DNA from: Polyangiaceae bacterium
Lineage (GTDB): Bacteria > Myxococcota_A > Polyangia > Polyangiales > Polyangiaceae
Assembly: GCA_015075635.1 (NCBI GenBank)
Contig: JABTUA010000002.1
Span: 1,602,501 to 1,666,500, forward strand
Length of the DNA stretch: 64,000 nt
Reading direction: 5' to 3'
The translations under genes and the position numbers were made by a program. This document shows, in pieces, positions 33,255 to 42,336 of this stretch (the first letter of the stretch is position 1; each line of letters begins with the position of its first letter). The notes beneath the pieces were generated by a model. The model was not told where the DNA came from. It saw only the letters and a list, made by a program, of their open reading frames with translations, and did no database searches.

Positions 33255-33276
33255 GCTCGAGCGCCAGCGTTCGAAG

Positions 33277-33349
33277 TCAGTAGGCGTGCGGCGCATAGCC
33301 GGCGGCGGCGCAGTACTCCAGGTACGCCGGCATGATGTAGTCAAGGTGG
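33277..33349 (-). pseudogene. C-terminal remnant ending ...AAGYAPHAY*
   Basis: In the +1 frame relative to the sulfatase end, the minus strand reads HLDYIMPAYLEYCAAAGYAP and then HAY and TGA. It looks like a real protein C-terminus but has no start or upstream coding frame of its own. It contains the right copy of the 28-bp repeat. I infer a gene remnant; it could be chance. Confidence 0.35.
33280..33307. repeat. 28-bp direct repeat, right copy
   Basis: Second copy of the repeat at 32297-32324, with two mismatches. The copies are about 980 bp apart and flank the lipoprotein gene. Confidence 0.6.
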
Positions 33350-35161
33350 CGTGCTGACCGCGTGACGCCGGGCCGCGGACCACTCGAAGAGGTGCTTCCG
33401 GTAGCGCGCGACGCGCTCGGGCTGCTCGGCGGCGAGGTCGCGTTGCTCCCCGGGATCCGTCGTCAGATCGAAGAGGCGCGTCCGGTCGTGCTCGGTCTCG
33501 TGCACGGCTTTGTAGCGACCCTGGCGCAGGCCCAGGGTGAGCGGTCCGTGATCGGTGTAGAAGCGCGCGACGCCGGGCTCCGGATCGAGGAGCGAGCGGC
33601 CGCGGCGCAGGCCCATCAGCGCCAGCGTCGTCGCTCTGAGATCGGTGAGGCTCGCGACCTGCGGCGCGCGCACCCGCCCGAGGGTCAGGCCAGGCGCGGC
33701 GATGATGAACGGAACGCGCACGTTCTCTTCGTACAGGTGGAGCGTGTGGGCGAAGTTGCCCTCGTGCTGGCCAAAGGCCTCGCCGTGATCGCCGACGATC
33801 ACGTAGAGCGTGTCCTGGTGGAGCCCGCGCGCTCGGAGTCCCTCGACCAGCTCGCCGAAGGCGGCGTCGCCCGCGAAGAGATCGTTCAGGTAGTGGTCCT
33901 TCTCCGTCTTGGCCGGGAACGGACGCGGCCCTTCGCCCGGAGAACGGTAGGGGTGGTGGCCGGAGATGGGCGAGTAGACGCCGAAGAAGCGCGCTCCCTG
34001 GGGCAGCTCGTCCACGAAGCGCAGCATCCGGCGCACCGTCGAGGCGTCGTCGGTGCCGAAGCTCGAGGCGTGTTTGCCGCCGATGGTCTCGGCGTCGAAC
34101 AACGCGTCGAAGCCGCGCTCGTCCACGATCCCTTGCATGCCCAGGTAGCGGAAGCGGCCCGAATGGAAGAACGCGGTGCGGTAGCCGGCGCTGCGGAAAG
34201 ACTGGGCGACGGAGGCGCAGGGGAGGCGCGAGGCGACGTAGTCTTTCGCGCTGCTCTGGGCCGCCGGCGCCTCCCCGCACAACATCGACCAGAGACCCTT
34301 GATGCTCTCGGGGTAGGCGCTGTAGGCGGCGTCGAACACCACGGCGTTCTCGCTCAGCCGCGTCAGGTTCGGCGTCGGATCGAGCTTGGCTCCGTAGGCG
34401 CCCAGGTACTCGGCGGCCGTGGACTCGAGGATGACCCAGACCACGTTGCGGCCACGGGCAGCGCCAGCCAGGTGCCCGAGATCCAGCGCCGGACCCTCCG
34501 GCGGGAGCTCCGCGACGCGTCCGCTGCGCGGAGGCGGCGCCAGCCGCGCGAAGCCCGTCGCGGCCAGCGCGACGGCGGCGTTGCGGTGCAGCCCGAGCGT
34601 CTCGACGCGGGCCGCCGCCGCGGGCCCGAAGAGCCCGAGCGCGAGCACGACGGAGAGCGCGAGCGTGACGCGCCGGCGCGAGGGCAGGGAGCGGTGCCGC
34701 GCAACGAAGATCGCGGCGCAGAGCACGAAGGCCATCGCCGTGAGGTTCGCCGCGGTGACGTAGGCGACGATCGAGTCGCTGAGCGCGCCGCCAGCGGCGC
34801 CGAGCATGGACACCGTGAGCGGCGTGGAGAAGACCCGCGCCACCGCCACGTTGAACGCCGCGTAGGCGAGCAGGCCCCAGACCACGACCCAGAGCGCACG
34901 CTCGAGGCGCGCGCGGGACAGCGCGAGATCGACGAGCGCGAAGCCGCCCACCAGGAGCGCGTCCTGGTGCAACAGGGCGAACGGCGCCGCCACGTCGAAC
35001 AGCGGCCCTCCGCCTCCGTCGGCGATCCGCAGGGCGACCAGCGCGACCTTGGCCGCGCCGAGACCCACCGCGAGCGTCAGCGCCCGCTGCCAGGTGGCCG
35101 CTGGTAACCAGCGGGCTGGCTGGTTACCGGTAACTGCGACTTGGGCTGCTGCATCTCTCAT
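33341..35161 (-). CDS. Membrane sulfatase-family phosphotransferase (LtaS/EptA-like)
   Basis: 606 residues from ATG 35161. About five transmembrane helices fill residues 20-195. The periplasmic alkaline-phosphatase-superfamily domain (230-590) shows WVILESTAAEY with the metal Glu, a Ser/Thr nucleophile region (YPESIKGLWSMLCG), GHHPY, and VGDHGEAFGQHEGNFAH with the remaining metal ligands. Such enzymes transfer phosphoglycerol or phosphoethanolamine to envelope polymers, or hydrolyse sulfates; the substrate here is unknown. The first codons overlap a cluster of palindromes, so a later start (GTG near the first helix) is possible. Confidence 0.8.
   Translation of the reverse strand: MRDAAAQVAVTGNQPARWLPAATWQRALTLAVGLGAAKVALVALRIADGGGGPLFDVAAPFALLHQDALLVGGFALVDLALSRARLERALWVVVWGLLAYAAFNVAVARVFSTPLTVSMLGAAGGALSDSIVAYVTAANLTAMAFVLCAAIFVARHRSLPSRRRVTLALSVVLALGLFGPAAAARVETLGLHRNAAVALAATGFARLAPPPRSGRVAELPPEGPALDLGHLAGAARGRNVVWVILESTAAEYLGAYGAKLDPTPNLTRLSENAVVFDAAYSAYPESIKGLWSMLCGEAPAAQSSAKDYVASRLPCASVAQSFRSAGYRTAFFHSGRFRYLGMQGIVDERGFDALFDAETIGGKHASSFGTDDASTVRRMLRFVDELPQGARFFGVYSPISGHHPYRSPGEGPRPFPAKTEKDHYLNDLFAGDAAFGELVEGLRARGLHQDTLYVIVGDHGEAFGQHEGNFAHTLHLYEENVRVPFIIAAPGLTLGRVRAPQVASLTDLRATTLALMGLRRGRSLLDPEPGVARFYTDHGPLTLGLRQGRYKAVHETEHDRTRLFDLTTDPGEQRDLAAEQPERVARYRKHLFEWSAARRHAVSTPP
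35098..35135. promoter_or_regulatory. Nested palindromes with GGTWACC half-sites, copy 2 of the 15-bp element
   Basis: CCGCTGGTAACCAGCGG (35098-35114) is a perfect 8-1-8 palindrome. GGTAACCAGC at 35103-35112 pairs with GCTGGTTACC at 35119-35128. GTTACCGGTAAC lies at 35123-35134, within the 15 bp shared with 29326-29340. It sits at the divergent starts of the sulfatase and the 1441-residue regulator. Confidence 0.5.
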
Positions 35162-35184
35162 GGGATTCTCGCTACTTCCGCTAC

Positions 35185-35200
35185 TGGATCGCCCCCTGCT
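35185..35200 (+). promoter_or_regulatory. Possible sigma54-type promoter of the large regulator gene
   Basis: TGGATCGCCCCCTGCT has the -24 GG and -12 GC with correct spacing, 25 bp before ATG 35225. The rest of the consensus is weak, and GG-N10-GC is frequent in GC-rich DNA. Confidence 0.3.
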
Positions 35201-35224
35201 TACAAGGACCGTACCCTGCTTCAA

Positions 35225-38200
35225 ATGACCCCCCTCGAGCACCCCCGTTACCTCCCCGGACCGGTGCTGGGCCAAGGCGCCCAGGCGCTCGTCCTCCGGG
35301 TGACGGATCGCGAGGCGCCGGCGCGCCCGCTGGTCGCCAAGCTGTGGCAGCCCGGGTTGTTCGACGCCGACCTGCTCGGCGGTGAGTTCGCGCTGCTCTC
35401 GCGCCTGCACGTGCCGGGGCTGGTGCGCGCGCACGATCTCGGGCGCGACGCCAGGACCGGTGCGCCATTCCTGGTCGAGGACTTCATCGACGGACCCGAC
35501 GCGCGAAAGTGGCTCGATGCGGCGCCGAGCGAGCGGGCTCGGGCCGAGCGAGTCTCCCGGCTCCTGTGCGAGGTGACCGCGACGCTCGCCCTGCTGCACG
35601 AGAGCGGTTTTCTGCACGGCGACCTCAAGCCGGCCCACGTGCGCGTGCCGGAGGGTGGTCGCGCGACGCTGCTCGACCTGGGCGCCGCGGTGTCCCGAGC
35701 CCGCGCCGAGCTCGGACCGCTGGCGGTGACCCACGGCTACGCGGCGCCGGAGCTCCTGGGGGGCGCCGCGCCGAGCCCTAGGAGCGACCTGTATGCGCTC
35801 GGTGCGCTGGTCTTCTCGATCGCGACCGGACGCGCACCGGCGCCGACGTCGGTGCGCGAGCTCGCGCCTTGGCTGCCTCCCAGCGTGGGCGACGTCGTCG
35901 ATCGGCTGCGGGCGCCGCACCCGGAGGACCGCCCGGACGATGCCCGGGAGGCGCTGGCCCTGCTCGGGCAGAGCCTGTCGTTCGCAGCGCCCCGCGCGGT
36001 GCGCTCGACCCGCGCGGCCGGCTCGGAGCGCTCGCCCCGCGAGCGTGAGCTCGCCGCGCTCGCGACGCTGTCGACCGGTGTGTCGTACCTGGCGGGACCG
36101 CCCGGCGTGGGCAAGAGCCACCTGCTCGGCGAGCTCGTGACCCGCGCGCTGCTCGGGGGGCGCGGCGCCCGGCTGCTGCGCTTTCCCCTGGAAGACCGCC
36201 AGCTCCTGCCACGGCTCACGGCCTGGCTGCGCGGCGACGAAGCGGCGCGACCGTTCGCGAGCGGGCCGTTGCTCTTGGCCTTGGACGAGCTCCACGCCGC
36301 GCCGCTCGAGCTGCGGGCCGCGCTCGAGGCCTTCCGCTGCCGTCCGCGCGATCCCGACGACGTCAGCGTGCTCGCCGCCGTGCGCAGCGCGCCCGCCGAC
36401 GCGCCCGTCACCGAGCTGCCGGCGCTGGATCTCCGCGGCATGAACGAGCTGTGCCGCGAGCTCGGGGTCGATCCCGCACGCGCCGAGGAGCTGCTCGCCG
36501 CGAGCGAGGGCAACCCTGGCTTCGTCGTCGCACTGGTGGGCAAGGCTCCGCTGTCTCGGCCGGCGGTGCTGGAGCGGGCGCGGACGCTCTCGGCTCCGGC
36601 GGCGCGCGCGCTGGGCGCGCTGGCGGTGCTCGACGGCCACGCCGCCGAGGCGCTGCTCATCGGACTGCTCGGCGTGAGCGACGCGCGGCGCGCGTTCGCC
36701 GAGCTGTCCGTCGCGGGCCTCGCGCGGCGCAGCGTGAGCGCCAAGGACGTCACGCTGTCCCTCGCGCACGCCGAGATCCGCGGCGATCTGGCCGATGCCC
36801 TCGCCAGCTTCGAGGTGGTGGACGGCGTGGCGGACCTTCTGCTCTCGCGGAAGACGCTCGCTTCAGCGGGTCAGCTGCTCTCGCTCGCCGGCGCGCCATC
36901 ACCTCCCACGCGACGCGCCGAGCTGCTCTCGCTCGCGGCCGAGGTCGCCCGCGCCGAGGGCCTGCGCTCCGAGGAGGCCACCGCGCTCTCGACGCTGGCG
37001 GCGGATCCGCGCCAGCGCACGGCGGAGGTGCTCGGGGCCCTCGATCGCGCGACGCGCGGCGGCGGCAGCGCGGGCCTGCACCCAGAGCTCCTGGACTGGC
37101 TCGATGCTGCGGCGAGCCGAGAGCCGTCCCTCGCCGTGCTGGCGCTGCGCCGTCGTGCGGAGCAGCAGGCGCGGGCGGGCGAGCAGGAGGCAGCCCGCGC
37201 GCTGGCGGAGCAGGCCGTGGCTCGTGCGGGCGACGACCCGGGCCAGCGCGCGCTCGCGCTCTCCACGCTGGCGTCGGCCGCGTTGTATCGGGCCGACTGG
37301 AACGAGGCGGAGCGCGCGCTCACCCTTGCTGGCGAGGCCCTGGCGCGCAATCGGGTGGACGACGCCGAGGAGCTGGCGCGGCTCGACCACAACCGCGGCG
37401 TGGTCGCGCTCTACCGCGGGCGGCTCGAGGAGGCGCGCGCGGCCTTCGAGGCGTCCCTCGGAGCCAAGCGAGCGCTGGGCGACCGCGGCGGGACCTGGGC
37501 GTGTCTGCTCAACCTGGGCCTCGCGCTGGGCCAGCTCGGTCGGTATTCCGAAGCGGAGGCGGCCCTCGGCGAAGGCGTCGCCACCTGCCGCGCGCTCGGG
37601 CAGCTCTCCGGCGCGGGCTGGTGCCTGGCTGCGCTCGCCGACGTCTCGCTCAGACGCGGTGACGCCCGGGCCGCGGAGCGCTCCATCGCCGAGGCCGAGC
37701 ACCTGGGCGACGTCGTGCCGAAGCCAGTCCACGCCGATCTCGCGCTGTTGCGCGCCGAGCTGGCGCTGCTCGAAGGCGACGGGGCGGAGGCGCTGGCGCA
37801 CGTCGCCCGCGTGGACTCCGAGCTCGCGAGCCACGACGCGCTGCTCGCGACCCGCTCGCTGACGCTCGAGGCGCGGGCTCATCTGTGTACGCTCCCGGCA
37901 GACCGCAGGCTGGCCGCGCGCACGGCCGTCGCCGCGGTGCGCCGGGCACGGGCCGCGGGCCTGCCCGAGCCAGAGGCCCGCGCTCTCGCCGTGCTCGGCG
38001 AAGCGCGCCGGCGCTTCGCCTCTGCGGCGCCTCCCGGCTACGCTACCGACGCGAGCATGCCCGACGCCGATCAGCTCTGGAGTTTCCTGGCCACCGCCTC
38101 GGCGAGCGCGGACCGGGAGGCGGCGGCGCTGGCGCTCTGCCGCTGGGTGGTCGAGGCGAGCGGCGCCGAGCGGGTCTTCGTCCTCGCGCTCGACCCCGCG

Positions 38201-39550
38201 GGGCGGATCGCGGCGGGGTTCGGCGTGGACATCGACGGGCTCGCCATCGCCGACGCCGCCGAGCGCGTGCCGAGCGATGCGCGGGAGAGCGCGCTCCGCG
38301 CGGGCGGCGTCGCGCACCACCCCACCTTGGCGACCCGCGGCGGACGCGGCTCGCGGCTGTCGGCGCTGGGACCGGAGACTCCCTCGGGCGAGCGCGCGCT
38401 GCTCTTGCTCGAGCATCGCTTCGTGCCCAACGCCTTCGAGCGACTGGACCGCGAAGCGGTCGAGCGCTGGGCCATTTGCGCTGGCCTCTGCCTGGCGCTC
38501 GGGCGAACGCCGCCGAGCGCGCCGAGCGCCGCCGAGCCGAGCGCGCCGAGCTTGCTCGCCTTGCCGAGCCACGAGCCGAGCACGGTGCTGCCGGGCCGCG
38601 GGCGTCGCCACGCCTTCCCCAGCATCGTCGGCCAGAGCCCCGGCATCGAACGCGCGCTCGCGCGCCTGGACACCGCCGTGGACAGCGAGCTGCCGGTCTT
38701 GATCACCGGCGAGACCGGCGTCGGCAAGGAGCTCTTCGCCCGCGCGCTGCACGACTTCGGTCCGCGCGCCCGGGCGCCGTTCGTGGCCATCAACTGCGGC
38801 GCCGTACCGGACTCGTTGTTCGAAGCGGAGCTCTTCGGCCACGCGCGCGGTAGCTTCACGGGCGCGGATCGTGCTCGCGCCGGCCTGATCGCGAGGGCGG
38901 AGGGCGGCACGTTGTTCCTCGACGAGATCGGCGAGCTGCCGCCGATGCGACAGGCCACGCTGCTGCGCGTGCTGGCGGAGAAGCACTACCGCCCCGTCGG
39001 CAGCGACGAAGAGAAGCCGTTCGACGTGCGCATCGTGGCGGCGACCAACAAGAACCTGGAGCGCGAGGTCGAGCTCGGGAGCTTCCGCCGCGATCTGCTG
39101 TATCGCCTCAACGTGCTCGAGGTGCGCGTACCGCCGCTGCGCGAGCGACCCGAGGACATCTTGCTCATCGCCGAGCGCGTGCTCGCGGCGGCGGGCGCCA
39201 AGAGCGAGATCTCTCCGCGCGCGGCCCGCGCTCTCACGGCGCACCGCTGGCCGGGCAACGTGCGGGAGCTCGAGCACCAGCTGCAGCGCGTGGCCGCCCT
39301 CGGCGTGTCGCGCATCGAGCTCGAGCACCTGTCGCGGGAGGTGCGCGCGGCGTTCAAGGACGCGCCGGTCCTCCGGGTGGCCAAGAAGGCGGAAGGCCCC
39401 GAGGCCGAGCGGGACGAGGTGCGTGAAGCCCTGGCCGCCGAACAGGGAAACATCACGAGGGCGGCCGAGCGCTTGCGCCTGACGCGCCAGGGCCTCAAGA
39501 AGAAGATGGTTCGGCTGGGGCTCCGCGAGCCCAAGGCCTCGGGTGGGTGA
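35225..39550 (+). CDS. Giant regulator: kinase-like, AAA ATPase, TPR, GAF-like and sigma54-activator domains
   Basis: 1441 residues from ATG 35225. Residues 10-265 are a protein-kinase fold (LGQGAQALVL, Lys39) with altered catalytic motifs: HGD at 131-133 and DLG at 151-153. An ATPase follows, with Walker A GPPGVGKSH at 291-299 and Walker B LLLALDELH at 349-357. TPR-type helical repeats cover about 560-930. A GAF-like domain covers 960-1095. A sigma54 AAA+ domain covers 1140-1385, with GETGVGKE at 1162, GSFTGA near 1209 and RWPGNVREL. A Fis-type HTH ends the protein. The layout resembles STAND-kinase regulators but with an added enhancer-binding module. It is divergent from the sulfatase. Confidence 0.88.
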   Translation: MTPLEHPRYLPGPVLGQGAQALVLRVTDREAPARPLVAKLWQPGLFDADLLGGEFALLSRLHVPGLVRAHDLGRDARTGAPFLVEDFIDGPDARKWLDAAPSERARAERVSRLLCEVTATLALLHESGFLHGDLKPAHVRVPEGGRATLLDLGAAVSRARAELGPLAVTHGYAAPELLGGAAPSPRSDLYALGALVFSIATGRAPAPTSVRELAPWLPPSVGDVVDRLRAPHPEDRPDDAREALALLGQSLSFAAPRAVRSTRAAGSERSPRERELAALATLSTGVSYLAGPPGVGKSHLLGELVTRALLGGRGARLLRFPLEDRQLLPRLTAWLRGDEAARPFASGPLLLALDELHAAPLELRAALEAFRCRPRDPDDVSVLAAVRSAPADAPVTELPALDLRGMNELCRELGVDPARAEELLAASEGNPGFVVALVGKAPLSRPAVLERARTLSAPAARALGALAVLDGHAAEALLIGLLGVSDARRAFAELSVAGLARRSVSAKDVTLSLAHAEIRGDLADALASFEVVDGVADLLLSRKTLASAGQLLSLAGAPSPPTRRAELLSLAAEVARAEGLRSEEATALSTLAADPRQRTAEVLGALDRATRGGGSAGLHPELLDWLDAAASREPSLAVLALRRRAEQQARAGEQEAARALAEQAVARAGDDPGQRALALSTLASAALYRADWNEAERALTLAGEALARNRVDDAEELARLDHNRGVVALYRGRLEEARAAFEASLGAKRALGDRGGTWACLLNLGLALGQLGRYSEAEAALGEGVATCRALGQLSGAGWCLAALADVSLRRGDARAAERSIAEAEHLGDVVPKPVHADLALLRAELALLEGDGAEALAHVARVDSELASHDALLATRSLTLEARAHLCTLPADRRLAARTAVAAVRRARAAGLPEPEARALAVLGEARRRFASAAPPGYATDASMPDADQLWSFLATASASADREAAALALCRWVVEASGAERVFVLALDPAGRIAAGFGVDIDGLAIADAAERVPSDARESALRAGGVAHHPTLATRGGRGSRLSALGPETPSGERALLLLEHRFVPNAFERLDREAVERWAICAGLCLALGRTPPSAPSAAEPSAPSLLALPSHEPSTVLPGRGRRHAFPSIVGQSPGIERALARLDTAVDSELPVLITGETGVGKELFARALHDFGPRARAPFVAINCGAVPDSLFEAELFGHARGSFTGADRARAGLIARAEGGTLFLDEIGELPPMRQATLLRVLAEKHYRPVGSDEEKPFDVRIVAATNKNLEREVELGSFRRDLLYRLNVLEVRVPPLRERPEDILLIAERVLAAAGAKSEISPRAARALTAHRWPGNVRELEHQLQRVAALGVSRIELEHLSREVRAAFKDAPVLRVAKKAEGPEAERDEVREALAAEQGNITRAAERLRLTRQGLKKKMVRLGLREPKASGG

Positions 39551-39551
39551 C

Positions 39552-40733
39552 ATGTTGCGCTTGGCCCTTTCACTCTGCGCGCTCCTGGCGCTCTCGTGCG
39601 GCTCGGATGAGGCGTCGCAAGCCGGCACGGGCGGCACTTCGAGCGGAGGCGCGGCCGGCAGCGGCGGCGCAGCCGGTGCCGGCGCGAGCGGCGGCGCGAG
39701 CGGCGGAGGTCCGAGCGGCGGCAGCGGTGGAACCTCCTCCGGCGGGAGCGGTGGCGCGCCCGATTGCCTGGCCAACGCGCAGGGAGTGGAGGTGGCTCAG
39801 GTCGATCTCGACGGCTTCCCGTCGTACTCGGTGGACGGCTGCCGGCTCGCGTACGTGTCGGCCAGCGACCAGCGCCTGTGGCTCCGCGATCTGGCCACCG
39901 GCAACGAGACCGCGATCGCGGAGGCCGCGGAGAGCCCGCGCCGTCCGAGCCTCTCCGGCGACGTCTTGTGCTGGGAAGCGGACGTCGGCGGCAAAGGCGC
40001 GGTGCGCGTACGCCACGGCGGAAAGACCTCGACGTTGAGCGGCAGCTTCGACCACGCCGGCGAGCCTCGCGCGACGACGGACGCGGTGGTCTTCACCGGC
40101 TGGCTCGGCGCGACCGCGGACTCCGACACGGACGTGTTCCTGTACACGCCAGCTGACCAGGCCGTGAAGCTCGTGGCTGGAGGCAAGGGCCAGCAGCGCT
40201 TCGCCGACGTGTCGGCGAGCCACGTCGCGGTCAGCGACTTCTCGGAGGACCCGAGCGGCGTCTACGCCGGAGACGGCACCACGCAGGCGGACATCATCGT
40301 GATCGAGCGCGCCACCGGGACCACGACTCCGAAGCAGGCGCCCGGCAAGCAAGCGTTCCCCATGCTCGGCTCGAGCGGCACGCTGGCCTACCTGGAGTGG
40401 ATCACCGTGCACCCGGTCCCGAAGCTCCAGGAGTACTCCATCGTGGCGGTGCCGATGACCACGCTCACTTCGCCGGGCCTGAAGCTCGCGGACGTGCAGT
40501 CGGAGGTGGCCGTGCGTCCAACCGCGAGCGCGGGCGTCGCCGAGTGGGTGGTGCGTTGGGGCGGGCAGAGCTCGCTCTGGCGCGCGGCGCTCGACGGCGC
40601 GACGCCCCCGGCCGAGCAGAGCCTCGGGAGCCTGGCGGTGCTCCACGCACCGAGCGCGTCGAGCAGCATGACGGTGCTCGCCGTGGAGAAGACCGCGGGA
40701 AGCGCGCCCGCTCTGCTCGCGATTCCGCGCTGA
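39552..40733 (+). CDS. Lipoprotein with TolB/PD40-like beta-propeller
   Basis: 393 residues from ATG 39552, one base after the upstream stop codon. Lipobox L-A-L-S-C near residue 16, then a Gly/Ser/Ala linker (20-70) typical of myxobacterial surface lipoproteins. Residues 80-390 carry repeated blades with Ser/Asp turns, for example SVDGCRLAYVSASDQRLWLRD. The fold suggests binding of another envelope component and no enzymatic activity. It probably shares a transcript with the large regulator. Confidence 0.7.
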   Translation: MLRLALSLCALLALSCGSDEASQAGTGGTSSGGAAGSGGAAGAGASGGASGGGPSGGSGGTSSGGSGGAPDCLANAQGVEVAQVDLDGFPSYSVDGCRLAYVSASDQRLWLRDLATGNETAIAEAAESPRRPSLSGDVLCWEADVGGKGAVRVRHGGKTSTLSGSFDHAGEPRATTDAVVFTGWLGATADSDTDVFLYTPADQAVKLVAGGKGQQRFADVSASHVAVSDFSEDPSGVYAGDGTTQADIIVIERATGTTTPKQAPGKQAFPMLGSSGTLAYLEWITVHPVPKLQEYSIVAVPMTTLTSPGLKLADVQSEVAVRPTASAGVAEWVVRWGGQSSLWRAALDGATPPAEQSLGSLAVLHAPSASSSMTVLAVEKTAGSAPALLAIPR

Positions 40734-40757
40734 CGATTTTCGATATACTGGCTCGCG

Positions 40758-42332
40758 ATGAGCCGCCTCGACGCCAAGGAACCGCACTCGGGGCACGTCA
40801 TCGCCGGGCGCTACGAGCTCGGCTCGATCATCGGCCGCGGCGGTCACGGGCTGGTGTGGAAGGCGCGGGACCGCGACACCGGCCGGCTGGTCGCGGTGAA
40901 GATGCTGACCGACGTCGCGGCGAAGGATCCGCAACAGGTCGAGCGCTTGAGGCGCGAGCAGCTCGCGCTGGTGAAGCTCGCGGGGACCTCCGCGGTCGAG
41001 CTCATCGACCTGTGCCGCTCGAGCACCGGCAAGCTGTGCCTGGTCATGGAGCTGCTCGAGGGCGTGGACCTCGAGGCCCACCTCGAGGCGCTCGAGCAGC
41101 GTGGCCAGCGCATCTCCGTCCCAACCTTGCTCGCCGTGCTGGAGCCCGTGGTCACGACGCTGGAGCGAGCCCACGAGCAGGGCATCATCCACCGCGACCT
41201 GAAGCCCGCCAACGTGTTCATGCTGGCGGAGAAGGCCGGCGGCGGCGTGCGCGTGCTGGACTTCGGCCTCGCGCGGCTGCGCTCGCAAATGCCGCTCACC
41301 GCCGCCGGGACCATCGTGGGCTCACCCAGCTACATCGCGCCGGAGGCCTGGAAGGGTCGCTCCGAAGGCCTCGATCAGCGGGTGGACGTCTACTCGTTCG
41401 GAGTCCTGGTGTTCCGCGCGCTCTCCGCCCAGTTCCCCTTCCCCGGCACGTCGCTCCAAGACAAGTTCAAGGCGGCGACCAGCGCCGAGCGCCCGCGGCT
41501 CTCCCCGCTCCGGCCGGACGTGCCGCGGGAGGTGGACGACTGGGTGCAGCAGGTCCTCGCCATCGATCCGGATCTGCGCTTCCGCACGCTGCGCGGGGCC
41601 TGGAACGCGCTCCTGGCTGCCCTCGGCAACCCCGCGCTGGCCAGCGCGCTGGTCACCGCCGAGGATCTCGCGAGCGCGGCCGCGGCGAGCGCACCCCTGG
41701 AGGCGCCACCCGCGCGTGCGCCCGCGCCCCGCATCAAGACGCCGGTGATGTCGCCGCTCCCGCTGCCCGAGCGCTCCGAACCGAGCATCGAGCTGCCGAT
41801 GTCCGGCGCGCTGCCGGCGCTGAAGAGCGTGTTCAAGCGCGCGGCGGGCGTCGTCGCGCGGGTCGCGGACGCGGTGACTGGAGGCGAGCGCAAGCGCACC
41901 CCGCTGCCGTTCGTGCCCGCCCCGACGCCGCTCGACGACGCGCCCCCGCCCTCGCGTGCCGGACCCGTCTCGGTCTCGCCGGTGATGGCGATCGGCAAGC
42001 GCGCCCGCGAAGGCAAGTCGATGGTGCGCGAGTGGCTCGCGGGCAGCGACTTCGACGTGGCACCACCCGCCGAACCCGAGTCGAGCGACGTCGTGGCCTG
42101 GCTCGGCGGCGACGCTGCACCCGCGACGCGCGAGCACACGCTGCCGATGGCGGTGAGCGCCCCGGTCGATTTGCCCGCCGAGCGTCCCAAGCCGGTGAAG
42201 AGGGCCGAGCCGAAGCCCCGCGCCAAGCTGGAGAAGAAGCCGGCCGCCAGGAACAAGGCCGCTCCCAAGCGGAAGGCGGCCCCCAAGAAGCAGGCCGCCC
42301 GGAAGAAGCGCTCGCGCAAGAAGAAGGCGTGA
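40758..42332 (+). CDS. Ser/Thr protein kinase with histone H1-like basic tail
   Basis: 524 residues. The kinase domain (15-290) is complete: GRGGHGLVW loop, VAVKML, HRDLKPANV, DFGLA and SYIAPE. A Pro-rich linker follows (300-460). The last 55 residues are Lys/Ala/Pro-rich (KKPAARNKAAPKRKAAPKK and more), like the C-terminal tails of histone H1 and bacterial Hc1-type proteins that bind DNA or RNA non-specifically. There is no transmembrane helix. The tail may hold the kinase on the nucleoid; that is an inference. Confidence 0.9.
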   Translation: MSRLDAKEPHSGHVIAGRYELGSIIGRGGHGLVWKARDRDTGRLVAVKMLTDVAAKDPQQVERLRREQLALVKLAGTSAVELIDLCRSSTGKLCLVMELLEGVDLEAHLEALEQRGQRISVPTLLAVLEPVVTTLERAHEQGIIHRDLKPANVFMLAEKAGGGVRVLDFGLARLRSQMPLTAAGTIVGSPSYIAPEAWKGRSEGLDQRVDVYSFGVLVFRALSAQFPFPGTSLQDKFKAATSAERPRLSPLRPDVPREVDDWVQQVLAIDPDLRFRTLRGAWNALLAALGNPALASALVTAEDLASAAAASAPLEAPPARAPAPRIKTPVMSPLPLPERSEPSIELPMSGALPALKSVFKRAAGVVARVADAVTGGERKRTPLPFVPAPTPLDDAPPPSRAGPVSVSPVMAIGKRAREGKSMVREWLAGSDFDVAPPAEPESSDVVAWLGGDAAPATREHTLPMAVSAPVDLPAERPKPVKRAEPKPRAKLEKKPAARNKAAPKRKAAPKKQAARKKRSRKKKA

Positions 42333-42336
42333 GAAC

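Noticed and set aside
35141..35224. Longer N-terminus for the 1441-residue regulator
   Set aside because: The extra 28 residues have no kinase similarity and would start inside the divergent sulfatase gene.
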